This document shows positions 25,501-37,500 of a DNA stretch of 64,000 nucleotides, in pieces (position 1 is the first letter of the stretch; each line of letters starts with the position of its first letter). The position numbers were made by a program, and so were the translations under genes. Origin of the DNA: Turritopsis dohrnii. Taxonomy: Eukaryota; Cnidaria; Hydrozoa; Anthoathecata; Oceaniidae. The stretch spans positions 496,001 to 560,000 of the forward strand of contig BQMF02000011.1 of the NCBI GenBank assembly GCA_027922465.2, in the 5' to 3' direction. The notes under the pieces were generated by a model. It made no database searches and was not told the DNA's origin. It worked only from the letters and a program-made list of their open reading frames with translations.

Positions 25501-28500
25501 TCATGTAAATGCACGCATGAAATTTCAAAAAACCGCTAGGTTTGGACAGCAGAAAAGAAAAAAAAAAAACCAAAGCGGGTTTTAATGTATTTCTTGCTTT
25601 CGCAGAAATCCAAAAATACTATTTATATACTAATTTGATAGTAAGGAATTGAAATCTGACATCAGTTCAAAACAAAAATTTTGAGTAGACCAGTCCTTTA
25701 ATGATTTCTGAATGGATAGATTGACCAACATTTGCACATTACAAAATGTTAAACATGCTGTGGCAACAAGATACCCTGACAGGCAAAAGGATTTCTGCAA
25801 AATCAGCTGAAGTATAAAAAATGAAAGACCATATTACATTCTTGAAATTTGAAAAAGATTATAGATATCCACAATAAAACATTTTTAATCAAGTATTCTC
25901 CACGACATTGTCAAAGGATAATTGACACTATGTGAGTCTTATAATGTATACCAATAAACTGGATTACATCTGAATGACATAAAATATTCTTTATTTTGTT
26001 GGTACAAAGTAACATTAAAGATATATTGATGCTTTCAGATATCACAATGTATATGCACGTAACTCATAAACTCTAAACATTCTGAATTCCTGAATTTAAT
26101 ATTTGGTGCCAATCTTCCTAGCAGACTTCCTAAATCACAAGCACAAAAAAGCACAAAGATTTTAGTCATTCAAAACACATCCAAATAAACCAACATCAAC
26201 ATTTATAACTGAAATCAGAAATTTCAGTATTAGTTTGATTAACAATATAGCATATGCTTACAAACATTCATGGCCTTAAAAATTCTTTATGAAATTAAAA
26301 AGAAAAGGTTGGATGATTTTTAAAACACAACATTTCTGACTACATTGCACCCCTACATTTGACGTGTACTGCCAATCTTCTTAATTACAAATGGAATTCC
26401 CAATATTGCAAACACATTTTGATCACATAAGATAACACATAAGATTTTGATCATGAAAAGTATACTAGCTGCCAAGGCGGCAACGCTGGCCGCCCATGTC
26501 CAGCCTGCATTGAGTTCATAAAAAATTCAATTTAGAAATTATGTAGTGTACGCATGTTGTAGAACCCAAAAAACTAATCAAAAAATGTATGGGACCATTT
26601 GGCTATGATGAACCGTTACAGAGATATAGTCGATTTAATAAGATATTGATGATGTCACAAAAAATTGTTCCCAAATTTTTCGTTGCCCCAATGCCTGTAT
26701 TGCAGACCCCAATAAACGTCGGTTTTCCCTATTGGGGGCCAGTACAATTTGTGTACAGTCAGAGGTGGACTCGAACATGAAACCTCTGGTGTGCCATCTG
26801 AACACACTATCGTTATGCCACCGCTGCTTGTTGTCCAAAATATATTATCATTTCGTATTTTATATCTAGCTAATGTATTGTTTTCAAAGCACAGTTAACG
26901 GTGGTCCTGGGAAAATAAAAATGATATTAACAATAATAAAACATTATCCCTATTTGTTCCTCAGCCAAAAAAGTTGCACTTGCATTGCCGTACCCAGACG
27001 TATTTCGATACCGTTTGAGCGGTATAGGTGCCCAAACTAATCCACCCAAACTCAACTAGCTGTTTTAGAATAAAGCAGCAAATTTGAAAATTGTTTTTTC
27101 TGCTTCATATTATTATTTTATTATTATTATTTACGAATTTTTAAATACAGGATGACAATTCAAAAATTAGCAAATATAGAAGTATACATTATTTTCAAAA
27201 TTTCTGGAGTTAAAGGGGAATCAGACCTTCAGATCAAATTTTGTAAATTCATTCAAAAAATCAAATTAATAAAAACAAGATTCGCAAAAATGCGACTATA
27301 TATTTCCCCAAAGTTGCGAACATTTTATCAATTATTACCGTAAATGATCGAATAAGCGCCCCCTTCCAAATAACCGCCCCTTTCGAATAAGCGCCCCCTC
27401 CTTTCAGGTGAATTTTGAAATAGGCGCCCCTGGGCGATTATTCGAGTACGAGCAAAAGGGGGCGGTTATTTGAGTTTTTGTACAATAGAAAACAACAAGT
27501 ATTTAAAAGAATATAGCTTTGTTTTTATTTCCTTTTCCATGCTCAAATTTCATTTCAAAATATGAAGTGATCGATGTAGAAGACATTTAAAAAAGAAATA
27601 TTCACTGTATATATCTTCTGTTTCTGTAAATATTACTCGAAACCTTTATATATTTTCTTACTATTTATGATACAAAAAAATTAAAGTTAAACAAAAACAC
27701 GGTATTTTAAATAAGCGCCCCTACTCGAATAAGCGCCCCCTCTAAAAATTCGCGCTTATTCGATCATTTACAGTATGTGTACATTGATAACAAGAAAAAT
27801 GTATCATTTACAGTGGTATATCTACTATCAAACTGATGTTCAGATAAAAACGCTGTCAATACCAATCAGGGTGGATTTGAACTTAATAGTACAAAACGAC
27901 TTATTTTGAAGTTTATGAAATGAAAATGTACATGGCCAAATGATAAGATTTTTCTCAATCTTTGCCAAGGAATTAAAAAGTGACTTTGAAGTTACTATGG
28001 ACATAGCTAAAAACTATAAGACCTAAATGCGGCTAATATTTCCCCTTAAACAACTGAATAGTCTTTTTGCAGAACAATCTGAACCATGAAATCACAGGAC
28101 AAATGTAACAGATGAGTTTCTAAGTGACGTGATGTTTATAAACATTAGTGTTTTTTGCTCGATAATTGCTGTGAGTTTCAACATAAATGCTTAATAGATC
28201 AAGTCAATTTCCTACCAATATGCGCACGCATCTTGGTTGGCAATTAGATGCTCTCTGCACACTGTCAGTTAAACCGGTTCTCAGGAGGCGTTTTCAAGAC
28301 AAAAAAAATTATTAAAAACAAGAAACAACTAAGTTGTTAAAAGATTTCCGTAACTTAAGCATGACATGCTTGTAATTTTAATTTGATAAAAGATGTTGTT
28401 GTGATTACTTTTCATTATCAAAAATAAACTTCTTTCTAAGGGATTATACGCTTCATTATGTATGTATGCGGCATTCTCTCTCTCTCCGTATATATAAGTC

Positions 28501-31500
28501 CTGTTAAGTACAAAAAACAAATTTGCAGAGTGAAAATAAATATATATATACAATGTAAAATTGCTTAATTTACATAAAAATTAAAAAAATTAAAATCGTC
28601 AAGAACTATTCAATTAGTCGACAGAAGTAAAATTTCAAATTCACTGGGCAATTACATAATAACTTTTTGATCCTTATGTTCTTCCTTGTTCTAAAATACT
28701 CAGAGCAGTTTTCACACAACCACAGAGGTTTGCTTTATTTGCAAGAAACAGAATAAGGCAGGATAGGTGTGACCTTTACTCTTGTTGGCTTTCCTTAATA
28801 TACTGCATCGTGATTGTTCATTTTGCTTTTAAATGACTCATTCAGCCATGGGCAAGGACATCACTTAATTTTCTTTTCTATTACCAGTGCATAGTTATCA
28901 GGGGTCGAAATAACGTCCGGCTTCCGGCGAAAGCCGGACGAATTCTAATTTAGCCGGACAGTTTATTGGTAGAAAAATCCTTTTTAGCCGGCTAAGTGAT
29001 GAGAAAAGCCTTAAGAATTGCGTTTAAGCTGTTCTACAGGCTTTAAAATCTAAAAATTTTTTTCGTCGCCCAACCATGGTCCCACATTTGTCCCACTGCC
29101 TTATTTCCATACTTAATTCAAAACAGCCGGCTACACAAAGTTTTCTTATTTTGACCCCTGGTTATATATTAAAAATGATCTCATGAATTTGGTATGGTCT
29201 CGTTAATGTTTATTGTTCTGTAGACTGTAAACCAATCGACATCTCGTAACTGCTTCAAAGTGTATCAATTTACTGTTTTTAAATAATGTCTGGATCATAC
29301 TGACACAAACTCTCTTCAAGATTACTACATCGTTTCTTTTTTCAAAGACTGCACAACATAATTAAAATCATTATTGAAGGCTTTTGACAGATATTTTGTT
29401 GTCAGCCAAGCAATACATGCAGCATGTAAGAAGACTAGGATGGGAATTCTCTTGTGAAAATATCTTAATCCATGATATTTTCATGTCAATACCTTGTCTT
29501 CCCAATTTATTTGTTTCATATGTCAATGTATACATTTCATAACCATCAATTAAATACAAATCTTGAGATTCGGCATCAGATAAATGAGTCTTCATACAGT
29601 GAAATATCAATGTTATGATATTCCTTCTCTTGTTATTATCAACAACTGTATATAAAATTCTCAAAATTCGACTGTAAATCACGTATATTTTGTTATACAA
29701 ACGATAGTCCTGTGAGGATTCGCAGAAGCCATCTCAAGTAACTCAAGTAAGTAAGTCTTTACAAGTCACATGCAGTTCTTTAATTATGAAACGATGTGTA
29801 CGTAAACTTTTCCAACATTTCCAGATAAAAGTACCAAGCACAAAACACAAGCACGACCTTCCACGCGCCACCATATTGTTTTTGAAGATATTCTTCAGGG
29901 CGTAAAGCTTTATTAAAAAGAGAATAACGAGAAGTTTCATTTTGATTATTTTTCAATTCAATATTTCGTTCTGCATCCGCAAAAAATCGTCAGGAACGTT
30001 TTGACGAATTTTGATCTTTTGATCTTTTGATGAATTAAACTTTATCATACTAAAATCCATTATACTAAGCCTTTCTCTCTGTTCAGCTCACATCGATTAA
30101 AACCTGTAAAAAATTTTTACACAGGTTACTAGCCATAAACGTTCCTGACGATGTTTTGCGGATGCAGAACGAAATATTGAATTGAAAAATAATCAAAATG
30201 AAACTTCTCGTTATTCTCTTCATATTGTTTTTACATGCTTTCTGTTCAGGTTTAGCCTGTCAACATTTTACATATCACAGCGGAGATATGAAAATCACAG
30301 GCTAGAGCATTACCCGGATAGATGATAGATAGATAGAGAAATAGATACGCCGCCGAAATGAATAAGATTATCCATTCCATGGAAATCTTAATAATACTCA
30401 TTAGCACTCAAAATCTATTTGTGAAGTTTATTAAATTTTTAGTTTAAACAGATCTTTAACTGGTAATTAACATCAGAAACTCATCTATTCAACAGAACAC
30501 TTGCTTTAAAGAGGCATTGTACGGCTGAAATCAACAAAAATAGGGCTGTCGAAAAAAGCGGTCGTTGTAATCTTGATGTCCCACATCTAATCTTTATGAA
30601 ACAATCGTATCTGTATTTGGGTTATCGTGGAAAGCCAAACAAGAAACGATGTCGAACAAGATGAGCTAGTATAAATATAAAAATTGCTGTTTTTGTAATC
30701 AATTTTTTCACTTACGTTATCAAGTTGCAAAAAAATAAAAGCACCAAAAGACTATGAATTTATATAAGAAATTAATTTCGTGGTTCTGATGCGAAAGCCA
30801 TGTATCATTTTGAAGATATATGTGGATAACATTTACATACTTTTTTCTCTATCATTTTACAATTATGTTTCTCAAACGATATGGGTTTATACATAACATT
30901 TGAATACGAATAAGTTCTGTTTTATGACCTTTTCGATTAGATGTGAAATATCATTCGTCTGTATCAAAATGTAAATTTTAGATCACGATTCAACGATAGA
31001 CTCTTATTTTTTTTACAGAAATATTAAATATATGATAATAACAACAACTCCCTTCTTTTTCTTCCCACACATTTACATTCTTCTCCACATTTTACTTCCC
31101 TTGTCTTGCAGGGGCAACCAGATCTTTTACCATCTTTTCTGCTGCAAGTCGAGTTACATATACAATGCTGAAAATGCACGAGTGAGTCAATGTAATCAAA
31201 TTTAAGTTTCGTTGAGAACAAACAACGAAGAAAAAGTTTTGTTTTGAGTGGAATAGGCAATGAAATAGGCAAATCACTTTGAATTAGCTTCCACAACATT
31301 CTCTTATAATGATAAAAGTAATCTCACTTGAGTTAAGACAGCTGTGCTGACATGTGTTTCTTCACACACAACGATGACTTATAATTCATGAGAAAATTCA
31401 GTAATTACTTCTAACACGTATTGTAGAAGAATGAATTCTTTCACCAACATATTGTTTAAAAGGTGTCAAAACTATGTTTCAGGTTGATTTCCCGAAATAA

Positions 31501-34500
31501 AGAAGATCTCTGTTCTCCGACAGAGAAAGCTTGATTATTTGCCGCCATATTTGTTTATATTTTTCATGTTCGATCACGTGACGATAATATTTACAATTTT
31601 AGCCGTACAATGCCTCTTTAACTCAGATAAAACTATCTTACAAAATTATAAGATCAAATTTGTATAAAGGTTTACAAAAGAAGAAAAGAAAATTGTCAAA
31701 CCTTTGGGGATTTTAAGGGCATTTTAAGCAAATAACTATCAAAAGCAATCAAAAACCAATTTCTACTAAAAAATATAGACGAGTTTCCAATGTTAATTAC
31801 ACTTTTATACCTTGTACATACTAAAAATCAAATACAATGTACGAAAATAGATAGGAAGTGCTAATGTGTATTGAAACTTTCTAATGTCGATTGTCTTTAA
31901 AGGGACTCCAGAGAACCAAATAAAGTGACAACATTTTGAAGTGTATAAAGAGACTTCTATTTCCTGTGAGGCTGCGTGCGCATACTCACAGGAAAATGAC
32001 TTGATTAATGATATTCTATGTTGCAATATACCGTAATTATCGAGCAAAGAACACTGGTGTTTATAAACACTACGTCACTAAGAAACTCCTCTATTATGTG
32101 TCAAGTTTTCAAAATAACCATCTCTGATTCAAAAAAATATGTTCACATCATAATACATCACTATATATCACATATATCACTAGTGAAAATATACATTCAT
32201 AACCAAATCACTGCATATTTGGAAGTAGAAGTTTTTGTTTTGGCTTGATTTATTAAATTACAGACTGTTATGCTGGAATGTGTTTTGATTTACCTTCGTT
32301 GCTTGTAAGGAAAATTGACATTATTTAATTTCTACGAAATAAAATATCATATATATTTATACAATATCAAAACAGTATACGTAATCATGGAATTGAATGA
32401 ATGTTGTTGGATTACATCTCAGGAGGCACATTCAACCAGATTCTTTCACATTATATATTATGTCTCAATCCTGTCTGTGTGTATTTAATATTTTACGTAT
32501 CATTGGTTTTCTGAACTTCCTTTTGCATATACAACGAACATCACGTTTTTACTTGCAATTCTTGTTATTATGTACTCCTTGAATTAACAACTGGTTGTTG
32601 TCCACCTAAAAAGGGTTTCCTTGATATGGTTGTACATCTATATTATATGTGTTTTCAGTTGGGCTACATTATAATCAGGATGTAAAATAAAAATAAGTCT
32701 TCAGCTTGGCTTTTAATGATGAACTTTCAACTTTGCACTGAAATCACAGATGCAATGTTCTACTGTTCCAAGCATTTAATTATACCATTCATCATATCAA
32801 AAACATAACACCCGTGACATATTGATATCTCGCTTTTTTCTCTTTTACTTGCGTTCATTCAAAAATGTTAACAAAACTTTTAGAAAAACATTGAATTAAA
32901 ACGTTTTTATTTCCATCCTTTAACGTTTGAATCTCTTGAATCATCTTAAAAGCTGAGAGACAAAGCAAAACTCTTCCACTGCCGACTGCCCATCTGCACT
33001 GACTGAAAAAAATGGCGCACTACTTCACTGAAGACTAGCCTCTATTCTTACCTATCTTGGCTAGCCCAAAGTTCAATACTGAACCGAGGCTATAAAAGTG
33101 AACGGAGAAGATGAAGGAGGAGGAGGAGAAGGAAACTGCCGGTTTTAACATATATTTCGCCCTATGGGGAAATATATAATTTAAACTTGTTTGAGACTAA
33201 ATAATCTTCCTTCTCTTCGTAATTCGTCATAATTGAACCCAAAAACATTAGCGCTGAGGTCCAAGACAGAAGGCCGTAGTCACGTGATATGACGTGTATT
33301 ACGCTCAAGTTACGCTCGATCATAGAGAAGTGATAAGGATGGCAAACAATGAAACAGAATATCACCAAAGATATCTGATACTACTGACGAGGAAGATGAA
33401 GTAATTAAGAGTTTAGGGTGCTGTCTAAACAGATCCGTTTGAAGTTGATTGAATGTAAATGCTGTCAGATAACATTCAGTGTATCACTTCACATCCAGAC
33501 TTCAAAACACTTCGAACAGAATGGTTTTGGAAACGGCCGTAACAAGATATCGACGCTGTCATCAAAATTCCAAAAATTTGTCTACTTACATAAGTAATTG
33601 AGCCATAAATAATGCATTTTAAATATTTTTACATCTTCATTTTGTTGCATGTCTGTCTTCATATCTTGTTGTTCCTCCAAAAGCATTCAAAAAAATAAAC
33701 AATATGAATTTCTTATAAGGCCTAGTCTATTTCTAAAAAGTATTTCTCTAGATTTCTAGTTCTTAGACAAATGCTTTACACAAGCTTCCGACCACATAAA
33801 ACATGGGTACACTACTTTGAAAGATTAGGACATGAGTGGTGATGTAGATCCTACACGGACGATAATTAGATTTTTGTTTATCTGGAAAAAGAATTTTCAG
33901 ACAGTTTGTCATGGGCTTTATCGATTAACATTCATGCACGTGCATGCTCAAAATGTAGTGTGTGTCAGACAGGGGTTGGTTTATGAGACTTTAGCCCAAA
34001 AGAATCAAAAACATTTTCATGTAAATTTTCGTCACTCTGAGAAAAGACGTATAGCAAACTATTTGTTTAGTATTATATGAAATAATTGCCTGCTGCTGTT
34101 TTTCTATCTGTAAGTAACTTAGATATCAATAATATGTGCCACCCGTTTTTGTCGCAATAAACATAAGACATGAAAAATAATCCATTCTTCGACACGAGGT
34201 AACTCAAATCATAACGACAGAGAGCAGAAATATATGTTGAGCGTAATGTACATCACAAAATCTCCTCCATGAACTTTTTCAACAAAGTTAGAGGAACTTA
34301 TCATAAGAGAAAAAAATAGAAAAAAGCACTTTCAGTGAATTTTTTCCTAATAAAATTATGGCTTGACAAGAGGATTTAATGAAAAAAAAATTTTGGGTTT
34401 GATTCCCCTTTAAACTTCAAATAATGTCTTCTAAAGCTCATTGAACTCCCGTTATCGATGAATTCGGAATATAAAAACTAAACATTTTTACCTTTCTTTT

Positions 34501-37500
34501 TCCACTATTTTACAATGAACTAACGCCTTTGAACAATTCCTTACTCCCCCTGCCGCCCCCCTCTTTATTGGCGGCTTTGCAAAAAACAATCTGAACCATT
34601 TTATGTGCTCCAATTTATTTATAATTTTTCTCGAAAAAATACCCTACCAACTCACTTCATGTAGCGTTATTGAAGATTCACCTACATAAATCAGATTATC
34701 ATATGGAGCTAAATGGCCATGAAATAGACTGAGGAATGTATGTCTACGGCATTCTACAGGCTCTAACATCGAAAATTGGTGGCCTAGAGGACTGTCACGG
34801 CTACTAGCAAACAGAGTGCCCAAATGAACTCTGGGTATGGCACTGGTTTGATTTGGGATATATACATTGATTTCCCAGTGACGTCGCACACAAGAAAAGA
34901 TATAATTTCTCTCACAGCTCACATCTACCATTTCGCATGAAAGACAAACAAACAGACAGACAAACAGAGAATCGGCTATTAATATATAGATACCTATGCT
35001 CTAAACTTACCAAACTCAGCACACATATAACTATTACTGAAAAGGAAACTTCATATTGTGTTACATGATGTGCAGAGGATGTTTTAATTTGCTATTATGA
35101 TAAGGAAAGCCATTCGTAATAAGAGACATTGACATTGACTTAAAAACTGATCAAACATTAAAAACATTAAACATTAAAAGTGGTACAGAATAGACACACA
35201 TTTTTTATGTTGGAGCTGAGGAAGAAACTGAGCTGAGCTAAAGTATCCAGAGCTTAAAAAGCATAACAGCCCATACACGAAACAAACAAAGATGTTTTGT
35301 ATCAAGAAGGTTTTAGAGAATCTCAAGATATGTTTTTTCATCTTCAGATACATATATTTATCATAAGAAACTTTTGGAAATTTAAAATGGTTTCTTCGCT
35401 GACTTGCATGGTACACATCAGTTTCACCTATACGCATAATTTAAAAAAAAAAAACACTTGGTTCAGAGAGCAGAAAAAAACCCAAAGGTGGTTTTAATGT
35501 ATTTCTTGCTTTTGCAGAAATCAAATAACACATACCTTCTTAAAGCACAAGATATAAATGAATTATATTGAATGGTTACCTGCAATGGTGTTCTATTACC
35601 CAGAGCTTTGGCGATTTTTTCCCAACGTCTCGCTTCAACTTCCTCTGGTGGGTACAGGATAAGCAATTTTTCAAGTTTTTCCTGAAATTCAAATCACACA
35701 AACTTTTAATGACATTCTCTGTTAAAGATGAACTATTTGGAAAAATATTCCCACCTGTTCTTCAGCAGTCCATTTTTGATTAAAGGTTGGATGACTATTG
35801 TCAAGTTTGCTTTTTTTCCTGTTTGGTGCAGCAACTTGAAATTTATCACTATGAAAGAAGAAATGCTTCACTCATTATTCCAATTATTTTATGAAATCTG
35901 TTTCAATGGTACTTCTGTAGTAAACATTAGTGAAAATTTGATATCATTGATCGAGAAACATGTTTTTACTCTTTTTGCATTGATAAAAAAATAAACTTAT
36001 TTCTCCAAAAAGCAAAGCGCCTATTTTTATCAGCAATACAGATGGATTTTCTCAATTTGGATGAAGATCATCCAAGTCATCTCAAATCACAGATAAAGCT
36101 AAAAGCCAGTCCAACTCTGAAGACAAGAAATGCATTTTGTTTCAGGGTTTTTGGATAGAGGTATGTCATTTAGATTGCTGAAAATAGCCCTGAAGGCCAA
36201 GTGTTTAAATGTAGCTACTTCAAATATATCTACTTTAGCTCAAGTACATCATAAATGATAGGGACTATCATCAATTGCATATACAAACCAAGTCTTTAGG
36301 TTATTATTATGATTTTCTCACCATTCATTTGGGATACTTTAGTTATGTATTAGGTCTCTCCAGGTAAGTCTTGTGTATGAGAGTGTGTTTGTTTTTGAAT
36401 CCTTATTTTAATCTATTTTGTATTGGTAGAGTTCCGTTAAGGAATATTTAGTGTTTCTTGCACACCAGAAATTATCTTGACATTCCCAAATTAACAGAAA
36501 ACAATAATTTTTAATATAAACAAACATTGGAGGACTTACAAGTCATCATCAGCTTCTTCCAAATTAGCAAGGGGGTCCTCATCTACGAAATCAGATAGTA
36601 CACTAATTCTCTGCATCTCTTATAAGTTGCCATTTCATTGCTATCTTCGAGGATACTGACAAATCATATCATATCAATCAATCTGACAAAAACTGTCAAA
36701 ACTAGGAAATACCGTCAAGCTTGTCAACTGTTTTGGTGGCTTTTCTTGTGGTTATTTGTGGAACATATTTGTCTCCGCTATAAGCTGCTATGTAATGGAG
36801 CCAATTGATATCAGGAACTTTTGCAATTAATTGCCTTTTGGGGAAATTGAAAGGTTTCTATGGAAAATGAAAAATAAAGGACCAATGTTTTATTCAAAAC
36901 TGAATTTGCATCAGTTACCAAAGACCACCCTTGTTTCTTTTTATCATATTTTCACCTTTTCTTGAATATTTTGTACAAATTTTAGTGGATCATCCAATGC
37001 TTCTTGTTTCATTCTTTTAAGCTCCTCCAAATCCTATAAGTTATATATACATTACAAATTTGATATCAATCAAACTGTCATAAAATACTAAAAAATAAAA
37101 ATGACACCTTGATTGCTTGAACTTTTTGAGCTTGAAGGACTGCCAATGTTTTTAATAACAGATGATAACTAGGTAAAATGCAAAATGGAAACTAATTTGC
37201 AGAAACAACTCATCGTTTAGTCAAAACAGCAGTTTTGTTCAATTCAAAAGCAGATCAAGTTGGCACCAAATAACCCTACCAGTTTTTTTAGCTTTAACCA
37301 TTTAGCTTCTAAATTATTTCCCTTTGAAACATAGTGAGTTAAATCAAAAGAACAAGACAAGTGATCTTTTACTTCTGACAAGGAAACCATTTCCTGTAAA
37401 ATTAATTTTCCTTATGCTTGATTATGGCGTATAAAAATTCAAATCTTTTAGAAGTACCCTTAAGTAAACATTATCATGTTTATGTTAGCGTAAGAATTGT

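Larger units (their letters stand above)
18341..25701. mobile_element. Kolobok-like element 2 (TTAA-flanked), 7.4 kb
   Basis: The ends are TTAAAGGACTGGTCTACTCA... at 18341 and its exact reverse complement ending at 25701; 23 bp are identical. Contents in order: foldback MITE, THAP exon and decayed transposase (+, 18961-19660), an inserted hAT-like pseudogene (-, 20203-22297), a transposase catalytic C-terminus (+, 22866-23624) and a P2X7-C-like gene (-, about 23856-24540). The outer genes converge, so the autonomous parent probably had a plus-strand THAP transposase and a minus-strand ballast-domain gene. Both are now broken. Confidence 0.8.
27210..34413. mobile_element. Kolobok-like element 3 (TTAA-flanked), composite 7.2 kb
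   Basis: The ends are TTAAAGGGGAATCAGACC at 27210 and the near-identical inverted copy ending at 34413 (17 of 18 positions match). No transposase was recognised inside. The interior is a mosaic: a TA-flanked MITE (27336-27775), a hAT MITE (28899-29160), an inverted pair of signal-peptide-like ORFs (29921-30218), a complete smaller TTAA element (30506-31621) and two long inverted blocks (28114-28230 and 31973-32088). Either a large element that collected insertions, or a chance pairing of two related ends. Confidence 0.55.

Noticed and set aside
26758..26826. Functional tRNA gene
   Set aside because: Nine-base anticodon loop and no acceptor stem; better explained as a SINE head.
34644..34931. 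95-codon minus-strand ORF
   Set aside because: No homologue recognised and no supporting signals; AT-rich chance frames of this length are common here.
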